Translations under genes and position numbers: made by a program | In this document: one piece after another, positions 6,134 to 15,948 of the stretch | Layout: every line of letters starts with the position of its first letter | How positions within the stretch are numbered: the stretch's first letter is position 1 | Source of the DNA: an uncultured Lachnospiraceae bacterium | GTDB taxonomy: Bacteria; Bacillota; Clostridia; Lachnospirales; Lachnospiraceae | Assembly: GCA_900316395.1 (NCBI GenBank) | Contig: ONCT01000023.1 | Location: 1 to 32,831, forward strand | DNA length: 32,831 nucleotides | Reading direction: 5' to 3' | Notes under the pieces: generated by a model | Seen by the model: only the letters and a program-made list of their open reading frames with translations | Told to the model about the DNA's origin: nothing | Databases searched by the model: none

Positions 6134-7663
6134 CTATCCCTTGAACAATGTGGAGAGGATTCCTCTGCCTAGTGACGCCCCTACATTGCCGCCTAAGGTC
6201 TTACCGAACTTGCCTCCTACAGATGAGCCTAATGACTTGCCCAGCTCTCTTCCTATTGTTCCACCTGCAGATGATGCTACTGACTTAACGACGCGACTGG
6301 TATTCTTAGCTGCCTTCTCCTCCTGAAGCTGGCGCATCCTTGCCTGCGTTGCCGACTCCTTGGCTGCTTGCTTTTCGGCCTGCGCCTGAGCCTTCATAGC
6401 CTCCGCTTCTTCTGCGTCCACTAACCTTTTCCTTGCAAGGAATTCGAAGGCACTGTCGTTGTCCACAAAGTTAGAATATTTTACATAATAAGGATCATTC
6501 TTAATCTGTCCGTCACGCTCAGCATCTGTTATTGCTCCCATCTTAGACTGTGGAGGGTAGCAGACCTTCACCTTCTCAGATACAGTAGGTGCGCCGTTCT
6601 CATCAAGCACTGATACAAGGGCTTCACCAATTCCAAGAGTTGTAAGCGTCTCGTATGTGTCAAATGCAGGATTCTCCCTAAAGGACATTGCTGCTGCCTT
6701 AACACTCTTTTGTTCAGCAGGTGTATAAGCATGAAGTCCATGCTGAATCTTGTTATTAATCTGAGACAATACGCCATCAGGAATGTCCATTGGATTCTGA
6801 GTTACAAAATAGATTCCCACACCTTTTGAACGAATCAGCTTCACTACCTGTTCTACCTTCTGAAGCAGTTCCTTAGACGCGCTGTCGAATAGCATGTGGG
6901 CTTCATCGAAGAAGAACACCATCTTAGGCTTGTCACAGTCTCCTACTTCTGGAAGCGTCTCGAATAGCTCTGACATTAGCCATAGCATAAATGTAGAATA
7001 CATTGTTGGATTAAGCATCAGCTTTCTACAATCAAGAATCTCTATTCGACCACGACCGTTAGCATCCACGCCAAACCAGTCGTGTATATCGATTGCTGTC
7101 TCACCGAAGAACATTTCCCCGCCCTCTGCTTCAAGGGCAACAACACTTCTAACGATTGAAGCTAGGGACTGCTTGGCAATATTCCCATAAGTCAGACTAT
7201 AATCAGATGCGTGCTCACCCACATAAGACAGGGCTTCCTTCAAGTCCTTGGTATCTATAATAAGGGTTCCTTCATCATCCATTATCTTAAACACAATTGT
7301 AAGGATGTCGGACTGGGTGTCGTTAAGCCCTAGTATGCGTGACATAAGAAGTGGTCCCATCTCAGATATAGTAACGCGAAGTGGCATTCCTCCTTCCTGG
7401 TATATGTCCCACAGGCTCACCGGAAATGCGCATGCATCTGCCCCTTCTCCCGGCATGAACAAACCAGACACATCCCCCTTGGCATCTGCTAGAAATACCG
7501 GAACACCTGCTGCTGAGAAGCTCTCTGCAAGCACGCGAAGCGTCACTGTCTTACCCATACCAGTAACTCCTGCAATCATTCCATGACGGTTAGCCATCTT
7601 AGGAAGTATTGCAACTTCACCGTTATCTGAATTGCCAATTACTATTTTGCCGTCTTTATACAT
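6134..7663 (-). CDS. HerA-like/YjgR-family (DUF853) ATPase
   Basis: A 509-residue protein. The ATG at 7661-7663 is preferred because GGAGG lies 7 nt before it; an ATG five codons earlier has the same GGAGG inside it. Walker A is GVTGMGKT (32-39), Walker B MVFFFDEAH (D253, E254), followed by VTQNPMDIP, a sensor-like motif. The C-terminus has a charged, alanine- and glutamate-rich coiled-coil region and then a Gly/Ser-rich tail (GGTIGRELGKSLGSS-type), as in YjgR relatives. The HerA/FtsK clan pumps DNA or remodels protein-DNA complexes; the role of YjgR-type members is unsettled. It stands next to the TetM-like gene, with a 35-nt gap. Confidence 0.8.
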   Translation of the reverse strand: MYKDGKIVIGNSDNGEVAILPKMANRHGMIAGVTGMGKTVTLRVLAESFSAAGVPVFLADAKGDVSGLFMPGEGADACAFPVSLWDIYQEGGMPLRVTISEMGPLLMSRILGLNDTQSDILTIVFKIMDDEGTLIIDTKDLKEALSYVGEHASDYSLTYGNIAKQSLASIVRSVVALEAEGGEMFFGETAIDIHDWFGVDANGRGRIEILDCRKLMLNPTMYSTFMLWLMSELFETLPEVGDCDKPKMVFFFDEAHMLFDSASKELLQKVEQVVKLIRSKGVGIYFVTQNPMDIPDGVLSQINNKIQHGLHAYTPAEQKSVKAAAMSFRENPAFDTYETLTTLGIGEALVSVLDENGAPTVSEKVKVCYPPQSKMGAITDAERDGQIKNDPYYVKYSNFVDNDSAFEFLARKRLVDAEEAEAMKAQAQAEKQAAKESATQARMRQLQEEKAAKNTSRVVKSVASSAGGTIGRELGKSLGSSVGGKFGKTLGGNVGASLGRGILSTLFKG

Positions 7664-7698
7664 ACTCCATTCCTCCATCTATCGTAAATGCTACTCTA

Positions 7699-10362
7699 TT
7701 ATAATCCTTCTTCAGCGCCTGCCTCAGCTACCATCTTCTCAAACTCTCTTGCAGAGATTCTAATGGCGCCATCTCCTGCCACAATCATCTGTACAAGACC
7801 GTCAGAAGATACCACCGAGATACTTGCTTCTTCCCGCTTGAATATCTCGTGGGTGGTGCGCTCAATATAGGCGTCTGCCGTCTGGGCTTCCTTGGTATAA
7901 ACCACATATATATTGTTGTATTTCTCGTTGCTTCCAGTGCCGCCCCTCACCTTGTAGGCGTCGAAGACAGCGATTAATTCCACACCACTGTAGCCCTGAT
8001 AATTGCATAGAATATCAATTAGTCTGCCACGGGCTGCGTCCAGATTATCAGCTGCCAGCTCATTCAATTCCTTCCATGCAAATATCACATTATAGCCATC
8101 AACTAAGAGATACTTCTTCTTAATCTTGACCTGCTTAGCTTCCTTCTTTCTAACTTCGTTAGGATGCTCTTCATAGTATTTCTCCCTGGCCAGACGTCTC
8201 TTCTCTTCATCCTCCCCTAAGATTGTTCTCTTAGGATTAGGGTTAGGCTTATCCTTCTTCTCGCCGTAGGTCTGACGGAATATGTTGTCAAGCTCATCGT
8301 CTAATGACTGCTGCTTATCCTTCTTCTTAGGTGAGGCTGACATCTGCGCTGCACCTGCCGACGCCCCTGCAGTCTCGTCCTTATCCTTATTATCATTTAC
8401 CCCAGGAATTGGATCAATTGGATTCTCCTGATGCACATAAATTGATTCATAAGGATTCCTAGCATCACTTCTAAAGTCGTATCCAACCTCCTCTATTATC
8501 TCCTCGGAATTATGACAAGGATAATAACCAGCAAGCTCGATTCTAATCTCGCCTAGGCCACCAGTATAGCGCTGTACCTGCGATGCATAATCCATGGCCA
8601 GAGACACCGGTACAATTCCTTCTATTATGGAACGGTCATTTAGCACAATTGGTGTCTCAAGCTTACCATTCATATTGGAAATGTCTGTCATAGCCCGACC
8701 TGCAAATTCACTTGGCACATCAAGGGTGACATGATAGTAAGGCTCAAGAAGTACATTTTCAGTGCGAAGCAAAGCGTCACGAATTGCTATCTTCGTTGCC
8801 TTACGAAAATCTCCTCCCTCAGTATGCTTCTTATGGGACTTGCCTCCCGTTATAACCATCCTGATATCTGTTATGTTGGCTCCTGTCAGCACGCCGGCAT
8901 TGGCGCGGTAGCACTGCCTCATAATCTGATTCTGATGCTGTCTCTCTAACACATCAGTAGAACATTCTGTCACAACCTCGATGCCACCTCCAGGAAGTAA
9001 CGGCTCTAATCTCAACCTGACATCTGCATAATGTCTTAGTGGCTCGAAGTGACCATGCCCTTCAACTGATTCAGCAATTGTCTCCTTATAGACAATTGTT
9101 CCTGTTCCAAAATCTATATCCTCATCAAAGCGTTCCTTAATCTTGCGCTTAATAACTTCAAGCTGAACCTTGCCCATAAGGGATACGCCAACAATGCCCT
9201 TCTTCTCCTCCCAGGTGGGCATAAGCATTGGGTCCTCATCTGCCAGAATCTTAATATCTTCGAATATATTATGAGCATCTGCATCCTCCCCTAGGAGTAC
9301 AGTATATGTTAGTACGGGAACTAAGGAAGGCAGGGCTGCATCTTCAACATCGCCAAGACCCTGACCAGGATAGCTCTCATCAAGACCAGTAACTGCAGCA
9401 ATATGACCTGCTCTTAATTCCTGCATTGGCTCGTACTTCTCTCCTGTAACCTGCCTAATCTCATTAACCTTCATGGCTGCTTCAGGATATGCGCCGTAAG
9501 GCAGTACGCTGTCCTTAAGCTTAAGTGTACCACCTAGCACCTTAAGAAATGTCAGCCTCTTATTATTCTTATCACGAAGCACCTTGAATACTCTTGCAGA
9601 GAATTCGTCGCTGTAGGTTGGTTCTAATGCATAGAGAGAAATTGCATCTAATAGGTTAGTAATTCCGTCCATCTTAAGGGCTGAGCCAAAATATACTGGG
9701 AAGAGCTTCTCCTCAGATATAACCCGGGCAATTGATTCTTCAGCTATGCTACCTGTCTCCATATACTCATCAAGGATTGCTTCATCAACGGTGGCAATTT
9801 CTTCTAGGACATTTTCAATATCAGCAGGCGTATTAGAATCATCGCCAGCATCATTCCCATTATCAAGCAGGGGTTCCATATCTACACACTCAGGACTAAT
9901 ATTCTCTCTTATGTCCTCCATCAATTCTTCCCTGCTAATTCTGGCAACATCCATCTTATTAACGAAGATAAATGTAGGCACATTATAGTGTCTAAGAAGT
10001 CGCCACAAGGTTCTTGTATGACTCTGCACACCGTTAAGACCACTTATTACAAGAACTGCATAATCAAGAACAGACAGGACACGTTCTGTCTCAGCAGAAA
10101 AGTCAACGTGACCTGGGGTATCAAGAAGCGTCACTTCTATCCCATTCTTATCATCCTCTCCCTGCTGATAGACGAATCTTGTCTGCTTAGAAAATATGGT
10201 AATGCCTCTCTCCCTCTCAATGTTATCTGTATCGAAGAAGGTGTCACCATGGTCTACACGACCAATTTTGCGGACAGCGCCACTTGTATATAATATGCTC
10301 TCTGATAAAGTTGTCTTGCCTGCATCTACATGTGCTAAGATGCCCATAACAATATGCTTCAT
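7699..10362 (-). CDS. TetM-like translational GTPase fused to a C-terminal NYN (YacP-like) nuclease domain
   Basis: An 887-residue protein; ATG after AAGGA. G motifs are AHVDAGKT (10-17), RGITIF, DTPGHVDF, VNKMD and GSALK, followed by EF-G-like domains II-V, of the TetM/TetW group. A linker rich in Lys, Asp and Ala (about residues 650-745) leads to an NYN domain from about 750: LVDGYNVIFAWKE, AVFDAYK, QTADAYIE and VSSDGL carry the acidic residues of this PIN-like fold. At the domain IV loop where TetM has YSPVS, needed to dislodge tetracycline, this protein has SHKKHTEGGDF. It is thus unlikely to be a classic resistance protein. The fusion suggests ribosome rescue or surveillance coupled to RNA cleavage (inference). 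Confidence 0.8.
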   Translation of the reverse strand: MKHIVMGILAHVDAGKTTLSESILYTSGAVRKIGRVDHGDTFFDTDNIERERGITIFSKQTRFVYQQGEDDKNGIEVTLLDTPGHVDFSAETERVLSVLDYAVLVISGLNGVQSHTRTLWRLLRHYNVPTFIFVNKMDVARISREELMEDIRENISPECVDMEPLLDNGNDAGDDSNTPADIENVLEEIATVDEAILDEYMETGSIAEESIARVISEEKLFPVYFGSALKMDGITNLLDAISLYALEPTYSDEFSARVFKVLRDKNNKRLTFLKVLGGTLKLKDSVLPYGAYPEAAMKVNEIRQVTGEKYEPMQELRAGHIAAVTGLDESYPGQGLGDVEDAALPSLVPVLTYTVLLGEDADAHNIFEDIKILADEDPMLMPTWEEKKGIVGVSLMGKVQLEVIKRKIKERFDEDIDFGTGTIVYKETIAESVEGHGHFEPLRHYADVRLRLEPLLPGGGIEVVTECSTDVLERQHQNQIMRQCYRANAGVLTGANITDIRMVITGGKSHKKHTEGGDFRKATKIAIRDALLRTENVLLEPYYHVTLDVPSEFAGRAMTDISNMNGKLETPIVLNDRSIIEGIVPVSLAMDYASQVQRYTGGLGEIRIELAGYYPCHNSEEIIEEVGYDFRSDARNPYESIYVHQENPIDPIPGVNDNKDKDETAGASAGAAQMSASPKKKDKQQSLDDELDNIFRQTYGEKKDKPNPNPKRTILGEDEEKRRLAREKYYEEHPNEVRKKEAKQVKIKKKYLLVDGYNVIFAWKELNELAADNLDAARGRLIDILCNYQGYSGVELIAVFDAYKVRGGTGSNEKYNNIYVVYTKEAQTADAYIERTTHEIFKREEASISVVSSDGLVQMIVAGDGAIRISAREFEKMVAEAGAEEGL

Positions 10363-10404
10363 CACATGTCCTTCCTAACCTTAGTGACTTCGCTTAATAT
10401 TTAT

Positions 10405-12006
10405 CTAAGAATTCTTCTTAGCAAGTTTCATAACAATTCCATAACATATTAGGGCAATTATAAGACTTGCTGCAATGAATATTACTGATACTAATTCGTG
10501 GCTCATCCTCGTTCCAAGGAATACTGACAGCACTATAAGTCCCATGACTATTATCATATTAGGAACTAAGTATATGGCAACTGCTGCACCCTTCTTAATT
10601 ACCTCAACATCGTTTTCCCAATCAAGATTCATGTGATTGATGCCACATACCATACCCCAGCAGGTAGAATATGCGCATAGAGTTATTCCAAGAATTACGC
10701 TTAGAATTGTATCAACAAATGACGACTTAGATGCAATACATACAAGTATTATTGCAACTACAGTTGCAGTGCCGTTAAGTAGCATGTTGAATAACATTTT
10801 ACCCTGATAGACAGCCTTCATCTTAATAGGCAGGCTCTTAATAATCCAATAATTCTTGCCCTCAAGGGATGGTGAGGCTGTAGTTGTTGCCACCATACCT
10901 GTGAAGAAGAATATAATAAATGGAATAGCTGGCTGGAGCATATATGCATCAAGCGGAGCACCTGGCGCCACCTTGCTAATAATCCAGTCCATGCCAAATA
11001 TCACTACAACAAGGGCAAATAACACTGATAATACTGTTCCCATTGCACCATTAACAAGATACTGTGTTGAGCCTAGCATTCTTCGAAGCTCCTTGAAGGC
11101 AACTGAAGCAACAACTGAACGCTTCTTAAGACTTGTCATCTTATAGGCACGCAATCCCGCATGGGATTTCATGGCTGAGTTAACCTTCATATAGGAATGA
11201 CCTACAATCATGAAAAGTATAATAAAGAGGACAACTGTTATACCAACAAGCAGAATCATAGACAGGATGTTGCCATTAACTATTGCCTGGCTAAACCATT
11301 TCGCAGGGTAATAATATCCGGCAATCTCGTCAGTTATCTTAGATGCCGTCTCTAAGGTGGCCTGAATCTTGTTGTCTCTTATTAGGTCTTCAATAATGAA
11401 TCTTAATGAAAAGCAGAATATGATAAATGCAAATATCAGGATTACCTGTACAATATTATTCTTCTTAAATCCGGAGCTTATTTTAGCAATTATAAATCCT
11501 ACGAAGGACGCTAGAAGCATTGGAATAATAGGTATGAATATGGACAGAATAATCCATACAGGATATACCCATATACCTGGCATTGCATAGATTCCATAGC
11601 TAATTAACATAGCCAGTGATATACTTGCAAACCATGGCAGGGTATCCACATACATGCATAAGAATTTACAGCCTGCCACTGTACTCTCCCTGAATGGAAG
11701 GGACATTAGCATATCGAAATCCTTAAACTGAAATAGATATCCATTAGTCTTGAATAATGTCAGAACAAATGCCAACAGACTAATCATAAGTGCACATAGT
11801 ATTGGTATTGCCTTGGTCATTCCAAGCATGCCATATCCAATACTCATAGATATACATAGTGCCATTAACATAATAAAGAGTATAACCAGACCAATTGTGC
11901 TACCAACTACTCTTCTTTTCTTCTTCTTATCCTGAGTGTGCTTATATACATTCCACTGACTTGTAGACAGAAGAAGAGTCTTAAATAATATACTTCCTTC
12001 TCTCAT
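10405..12006 (-). CDS. ABC transporter permease (ABC exporter family)
   Basis: A 533-residue, strongly hydrophobic protein with about 12 membrane segments and a basic N-terminal stretch (DKKKKRR, about residue 25). It begins one base after the stop of the ATPase gene, with GGAGG upstream of its ATG inside the end of that gene. There is no extracellular domain or peptidase. The layout (long permease with a single short ATPase) matches the ABC-2/Ytr-like exporters of Firmicutes. The substrate is unknown. Confidence 0.75.
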   Translation of the reverse strand: MREGSILFKTLLLSTSQWNVYKHTQDKKKKRRVVGSTIGLVILFIMLMALCISMSIGYGMLGMTKAIPILCALMISLLAFVLTLFKTNGYLFQFKDFDMLMSLPFRESTVAGCKFLCMYVDTLPWFASISLAMLISYGIYAMPGIWVYPVWIILSIFIPIIPMLLASFVGFIIAKISSGFKKNNIVQVILIFAFIIFCFSLRFIIEDLIRDNKIQATLETASKITDEIAGYYYPAKWFSQAIVNGNILSMILLVGITVVLFIILFMIVGHSYMKVNSAMKSHAGLRAYKMTSLKKRSVVASVAFKELRRMLGSTQYLVNGAMGTVLSVLFALVVVIFGMDWIISKVAPGAPLDAYMLQPAIPFIIFFFTGMVATTTASPSLEGKNYWIIKSLPIKMKAVYQGKMLFNMLLNGTATVVAIILVCIASKSSFVDTILSVILGITLCAYSTCWGMVCGINHMNLDWENDVEVIKKGAAVAIYLVPNMIIVMGLIVLSVFLGTRMSHELVSVIFIAASLIIALICYGIVMKLAKKNS

Positions 12007-12007
12007 A

Positions 12008-12727
12008 CTAATCCGCCTCCAAGAATCTTTCTTCTAGTGAGTGGCCTTCTGTAATCTCTTCCATTGTTCCTGTTGCAACAATTTTGCCTTGCTTAATAAT
12101 TGCCACCTTGTTACATAATTTCTCTGCAACATCTAATACATGAGTTGAGAAGAATATGGCTGTTCCTTCCTTACACAATTCATGCATTACTTCCTTAAGC
12201 TTAAATGTTGCCTTAGGATCAAGTCCTACAAACGGCTCATCTAGTACAATTAGTTTTGGATTATGGATTAGAGCTGATATAATAGCTACCTTCTGCTTCA
12301 TTCCATGGGAATAGGAGCTAATGGTATCACCTAGTGCAGATGTAATCTCGAACATATCTGCATATTTTGTGATTCTCTCTTCTCTTACATCAGCATCTAA
12401 AGAAAATACATCAGATACGAAATTAAGATATTGTATGCCTGTAAGATTCTCATACAAATCAGGATTGTCAGGGATATATGCTGTAATCTTCTTACATTCC
12501 ATTGGCTCATTCTTAACGGAATGGCCATCGATATATATATCTCCCTCTGTAAAATCTAATACACCAACAACGGCTCTTATAGTAGTAGATTTACCTGCAC
12601 CATTGTGCCCAATAAATCCATAGATGTCTCCACTCATTACAGTAAGGGATACATCATCTGTAGCCTTGTTAGTCCCATTGTAGGACTTAGTATAATGCTT
12701 AATCTCAAGCATAGCTTTTTCACTCAT
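12008..12727 (-). CDS. ABC transporter ATP-binding protein
   Basis: A 239-residue nucleotide-binding domain: Walker A GHNGAGKST (40-48), a signature motif SYSHGMKQK (about 138-146; variant of LSGGQ with His) and Walker B LIVLDEPFVGLDP (D163, E164), plus the H-loop STHVLD. It pairs with the permease just downstream. The start ATG follows AGGAGG. It may be co-transcribed with the kinase gene 70 nt upstream or have its own promoter in the AT-rich gap. Confidence 0.85.
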   Translation of the reverse strand: MSEKAMLEIKHYTKSYNGTNKATDDVSLTVMSGDIYGFIGHNGAGKSTTIRAVVGVLDFTEGDIYIDGHSVKNEPMECKKITAYIPDNPDLYENLTGIQYLNFVSDVFSLDADVREERITKYADMFEITSALGDTISSYSHGMKQKVAIISALIHNPKLIVLDEPFVGLDPKATFKLKEVMHELCKEGTAIFFSTHVLDVAEKLCNKVAIIKQGKIVATGTMEEITEGHSLEERFLEAD

Positions 12728-12781
12728 AACTTATCTCCTCCTCGCATTGTCAAATACGTTATTATTGTATTATATATGTGT

Positions 12782-12811
12782 ATTATGTGCAATTCTTCTA
12801 AATTATGTGCA
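12782..12811. repeat. Pair of ATTATGTGCA direct repeats before the ABC operon
   Basis: ATTATGTGCA occurs at 12782-12791 and 12802-12811, exactly 20 bp apart (two helical turns). The second overlaps the stop codon of the kinase gene. It could be a regulator binding site for the ABC operon. The 70-bp gap also contains TATAAT-like boxes but no good -35 partner. Confidence 0.3.
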
Positions 12812-15287
12812 TAATTCTTTCAGGGTTGTTCTTCTTAATATATCTGTCTCTTGCACTCTCCCCTACTACACATACACATTTATAAACTGACTCTAGCTTC
12901 TCTCTCTCTAGCTTTAATTTGTCGGAGTCATCTCCCCACAGAAGCACTACTGGAAGCTCCTTCGTATCCTTCTTCTCTAGCTGCTTATCCTTAGGAATAT
13001 ATTCTGAGAGCATTGCTTCTAGTTCTTCATAGTGAACTGGCTTGGATAGATAATCATCAAATCCCATACTTAGATAATTCTCTCTTGCTCCTACTATTGC
13101 ATCTGCCGTCAGAGCAATTACTGGTGTCTTAATATTAATCTCATCCCTTAGAGCGCGAAGTGTCTCTTCTCCATTCATATCAGGCATCATCTGGTCAAGT
13201 AGGATAACATCGTATTTCGAATTCTTAACGCTTTCGATACACTCTTCTCCTGATGTTACATAGTCTGCCTTAACCTTCATATCACGCAGGTATCCAGCCA
13301 TTACTTCTAAGTTCATCTCTATATCATCCACCACAAGAATGTTAGCTTCTGGAGCGTACAAGGTTGCCTTGGCTATCTTAGCATTATCTACGTATTTTGT
13401 AACAGCCTGGGAGAAATCACCTATTGGCTCCTGACTTGCTACTCCCTGAGGAGTATATATTTTGAAGGTTGAACCTGTTCCATATTCACTACTGACTTCA
13501 ATTGAACCACCCATCATTCTAACAAGACTGTCAGTAATATGAAGACCAAGTCCTGTTCCTTCGACTCTCTGATTCTTCTTCTCATCAAGCCTCTGAAAGC
13601 TTTCGAATAGCATCTGTTTATCTTCTTCTCTAATACCAATTCCACTATCCTGTACTTCAATGCGCAGTATTATCTTGCCCTCCTCTTGACTTGGCTTAGA
13701 GTCAATTCTGATTCGTACGAAGCCTTCCTTAGTATATTTAATGGCGTTATTAACAATGTTGAGCATTACCTGGCGCACTCTAATCTCATCGCCATATAGC
13801 TTAGAAGGAATCTTATCAGATACCTCCACCTTGTATTCTAATCCCTTCTCTATAGCCTTAACCCTGGTCATATTAATCACATCATTAATAACAGAAGATA
13901 CATCATATTCTGTAAGATTCAATTCCAATCTTCCAGCTTCAATCTTACTTAAGTCAAGTATGTCGTTAATCAGGGACAGCAGGGTGTTACCTGCACCCTT
14001 AATGTTGAATGCATATTTCTTAGTCTGCTCCTCCTTAGTATCACGAATAATCATATCGTTCATACCAAGAATTCCATTAAGGGGAGTTCTTATCTCGTGT
14101 GACATATTAGCAAGGAATTCATCCTTGAACTGGTTCGCAGAGACGGCACTGTCAGCATCTAGTCGAATTGTTATTACCTGCTTAATGGTATGCACCATGG
14201 CGAATATAATGAATCCAAGCAATCCAATTGCCATAAATAGTCCTGAGAAGACTCCATTATGAAGAAGGATATATACCATAATCTGAACAGATGCCGCCAG
14301 GCCTAAGAATATAAATCCTATGGCTATATACCTGTATGAGCCAATCTTCTTATGAATGACATCGCTAATCATGGTATAGGTAATAACACCTATGCAAAAT
14401 AGGGCACTGCCTGCTGCAAGTAAGAAGCTATCTCTTAGCAAAACTGCTCCACTTACGAATAATGACAGACAAATAATTGCATCCACAATCTCAACTATGG
14501 ATGCTGCCATTATTGCCTTCCTATGTCTTCCCTGTTGAAGTGAATCTATGAATATTAGAAATGGCATAGGCATAATGATAACCATTAGAAATGGGGTGTC
14601 AGACATTATTGAAATGTTGTTGGTATATAGCTGTCTAAATACAGAATTAGACATTACCCATACGCCACCAATAATAACACCAAGTGAGAGTTCTCTTAAC
14701 TCAAGATATTTTCTATAATAAAATTGATATCCTACGGCAGCTAAGTAACAGATTATGCCTAATATAATTACTGCCAGTCCAACGAAGAACTCTGCCCCGT
14801 AATTTTTGAATAATAGTGATAATACACCTATTCTGTTGCCTATATAAACCTCATATACCATTCCTGAATTATAGGAATAGTTAATTCGTAATGTCTTACC
14901 TGCATCCTCTGGATATACAGACAGCATGATATAGCATTCTGCAGAACGGTCTCCTAAGAGAGGATAATCTTCTATCTCATACTTCTCTCTTAATACCCCG
15001 TCAATATATATCTCCATATCCATTCCACGAAGGCATAAGGCGTCCTTCTCTCTTCCTATGTCTTCTGGAAGGGTAGTCTCTATTACAATGTCAGAATCAG
15101 CCTTGCCTGGCACACTAAAAGGCTCCTTCGTGCCATCTTCCTTAACTAAGTACCAATTATCGCTTGGCAGGGTATCACATACTGCTCCTAATGACGGAAC
15201 ATTATATGGCATAAATATCTGGCCTATTATAATGTATCCAAATACTATTATTCCAATTATAGATAAAGCAATCCTTATGCCCTTCAT
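12798..15287 (-). CDS. Membrane hybrid sensor histidine kinase (extracellular domain, 7TM region, HisKA, HATPase, receiver, half receiver)
   Basis: An 829-residue protein. Residues 1-25 form a first membrane helix, 30-155 an extracellular beta-rich domain (EIYIDGV motif, possibly jelly-roll), and about 160-375 seven further helices. The H-box FLANMSHEIRTPLNG gives phosphoacceptor H397; then N box (NIVNNAIKYT), DSGIGI and GTGLGL. A full receiver follows with ILVVDD and the acceptor in VILLDQMMPD. The last 50 residues (VVLLWGDDSD...) look like the first half of another receiver, without an acceptor Asp. It lacks an Hpt domain; an Hpt gene lies 49 nt upstream. The ligand is unknown. Confidence 0.85.
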   Translation of the reverse strand: MKGIRIALSIIGIIVFGYIIIGQIFMPYNVPSLGAVCDTLPSDNWYLVKEDGTKEPFSVPGKADSDIVIETTLPEDIGREKDALCLRGMDMEIYIDGVLREKYEIEDYPLLGDRSAECYIMLSVYPEDAGKTLRINYSYNSGMVYEVYIGNRIGVLSLLFKNYGAEFFVGLAVIILGIICYLAAVGYQFYYRKYLELRELSLGVIIGGVWVMSNSVFRQLYTNNISIMSDTPFLMVIIMPMPFLIFIDSLQQGRHRKAIMAASIVEIVDAIICLSLFVSGAVLLRDSFLLAAGSALFCIGVITYTMISDVIHKKIGSYRYIAIGFIFLGLAASVQIMVYILLHNGVFSGLFMAIGLLGFIIFAMVHTIKQVITIRLDADSAVSANQFKDEFLANMSHEIRTPLNGILGMNDMIIRDTKEEQTKKYAFNIKGAGNTLLSLINDILDLSKIEAGRLELNLTEYDVSSVINDVINMTRVKAIEKGLEYKVEVSDKIPSKLYGDEIRVRQVMLNIVNNAIKYTKEGFVRIRIDSKPSQEEGKIILRIEVQDSGIGIREEDKQMLFESFQRLDEKKNQRVEGTGLGLHITDSLVRMMGGSIEVSSEYGTGSTFKIYTPQGVASQEPIGDFSQAVTKYVDNAKIAKATLYAPEANILVVDDIEMNLEVMAGYLRDMKVKADYVTSGEECIESVKNSKYDVILLDQMMPDMNGEETLRALRDEINIKTPVIALTADAIVGARENYLSMGFDDYLSKPVHYEELEAMLSEYIPKDKQLEKKDTKELPVVLLWGDDSDKLKLEREKLESVYKCVCVVGESARDRYIKKNNPERIMHII

Positions 15288-15336
15288 ACCCCAATACTCT
15301 CCAACATTTCCAATAATCTAATCCATCAGCGCCTTA

Positions 15337-15939
15337 CTATTTGATCTCAGGCGCAATCTCCTTAATTAGCTCTAAGGCATCATCATATAAGAAATCCTCA
15401 ATTAGCGAAGTTGCTTCCTCTAGCTTGCCTCTCTGTGTTAGTCTAAATGGATAGCCAGCTAATTTCTTAACAAGCTTGGCTGACAATTCATCATCAAAAT
15501 CATCAAGTGCTACCATTAAATCTTCGGCAACCTTCTTAGCCTCATCTACATTTAGCTCGTCTGCAGGCTTTTCGGTTTCAAGCTCACCAATTGGTGCTAA
15601 GTTATCAATTAACATTTTCCATGCAGACATAGTAGGCTCATGTAGCTTGTCAACAGTCGCTATATCTTCGCTCTTAGATGCCAACTCCAAAGCCTCGAAA
15701 TCCTTAGACAAACTCACAGCTCCAATCATCTTAGAATTACTCTTAAGAGAGTGAACCTGTATGCAATAATTCTTCCAATCCTTGTTGTTGTAGTTGTCAC
15801 TCACCTGTGGATAGGTGGAATTATATGCTTTTATATACCTTTGAAGGGCGCGAATATACTTATCAGCGCCCCTCATGTAATCAAGTCCTATATTAGTATC
15901 TATACCGTATTGCTCCAAACTAGCCAAATCGTATTCCAT
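15337..15939 (-). CDS. Stand-alone Hpt phosphotransfer protein with a C-terminal helical domain
   Basis: A 200-residue protein. The Hpt domain (about 12-115) carries the phosphorylatable histidine in VHSLKSNSK (H63). The C-terminal 75 residues (VALDDFDDE, then LEEATSLIEDFLYDDALELI) form a second helical domain also found after the Hpt domains of the genes at 25347 and 18761. ATG follows GGGGGAG. It lies between the regulator at 15949 and the kinase at 12798, and probably moves phosphate from that kinase's receiver to a response regulator. Confidence 0.85.
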   Translation of the reverse strand: MEYDLASLEQYGIDTNIGLDYMRGADKYIRALQRYIKAYNSTYPQVSDNYNNKDWKNYCIQVHSLKSNSKMIGAVSLSKDFEALELASKSEDIATVDKLHEPTMSAWKMLIDNLAPIGELETEKPADELNVDEAKKVAEDLMVALDDFDDELSAKLVKKLAGYPFRLTQRGKLEEATSLIEDFLYDDALELIKEIAPEIK

Positions 15940-15948
15940 CTTCTCCCC

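Noticed and set aside
7699..10362. Tetracycline resistance gene (tetM/tetW)
   Set aside because: The G domain and overall fold agree, but the release loop is changed, the protein is about 250 residues longer, and it carries an NYN domain. Resistance cannot be claimed.
13741..14262. 173-codon plus-strand frame opposite the kinase gene
   Set aside because: It is a shadow of the well-supported histidine kinase on the other strand; no ribosome binding site or domain.
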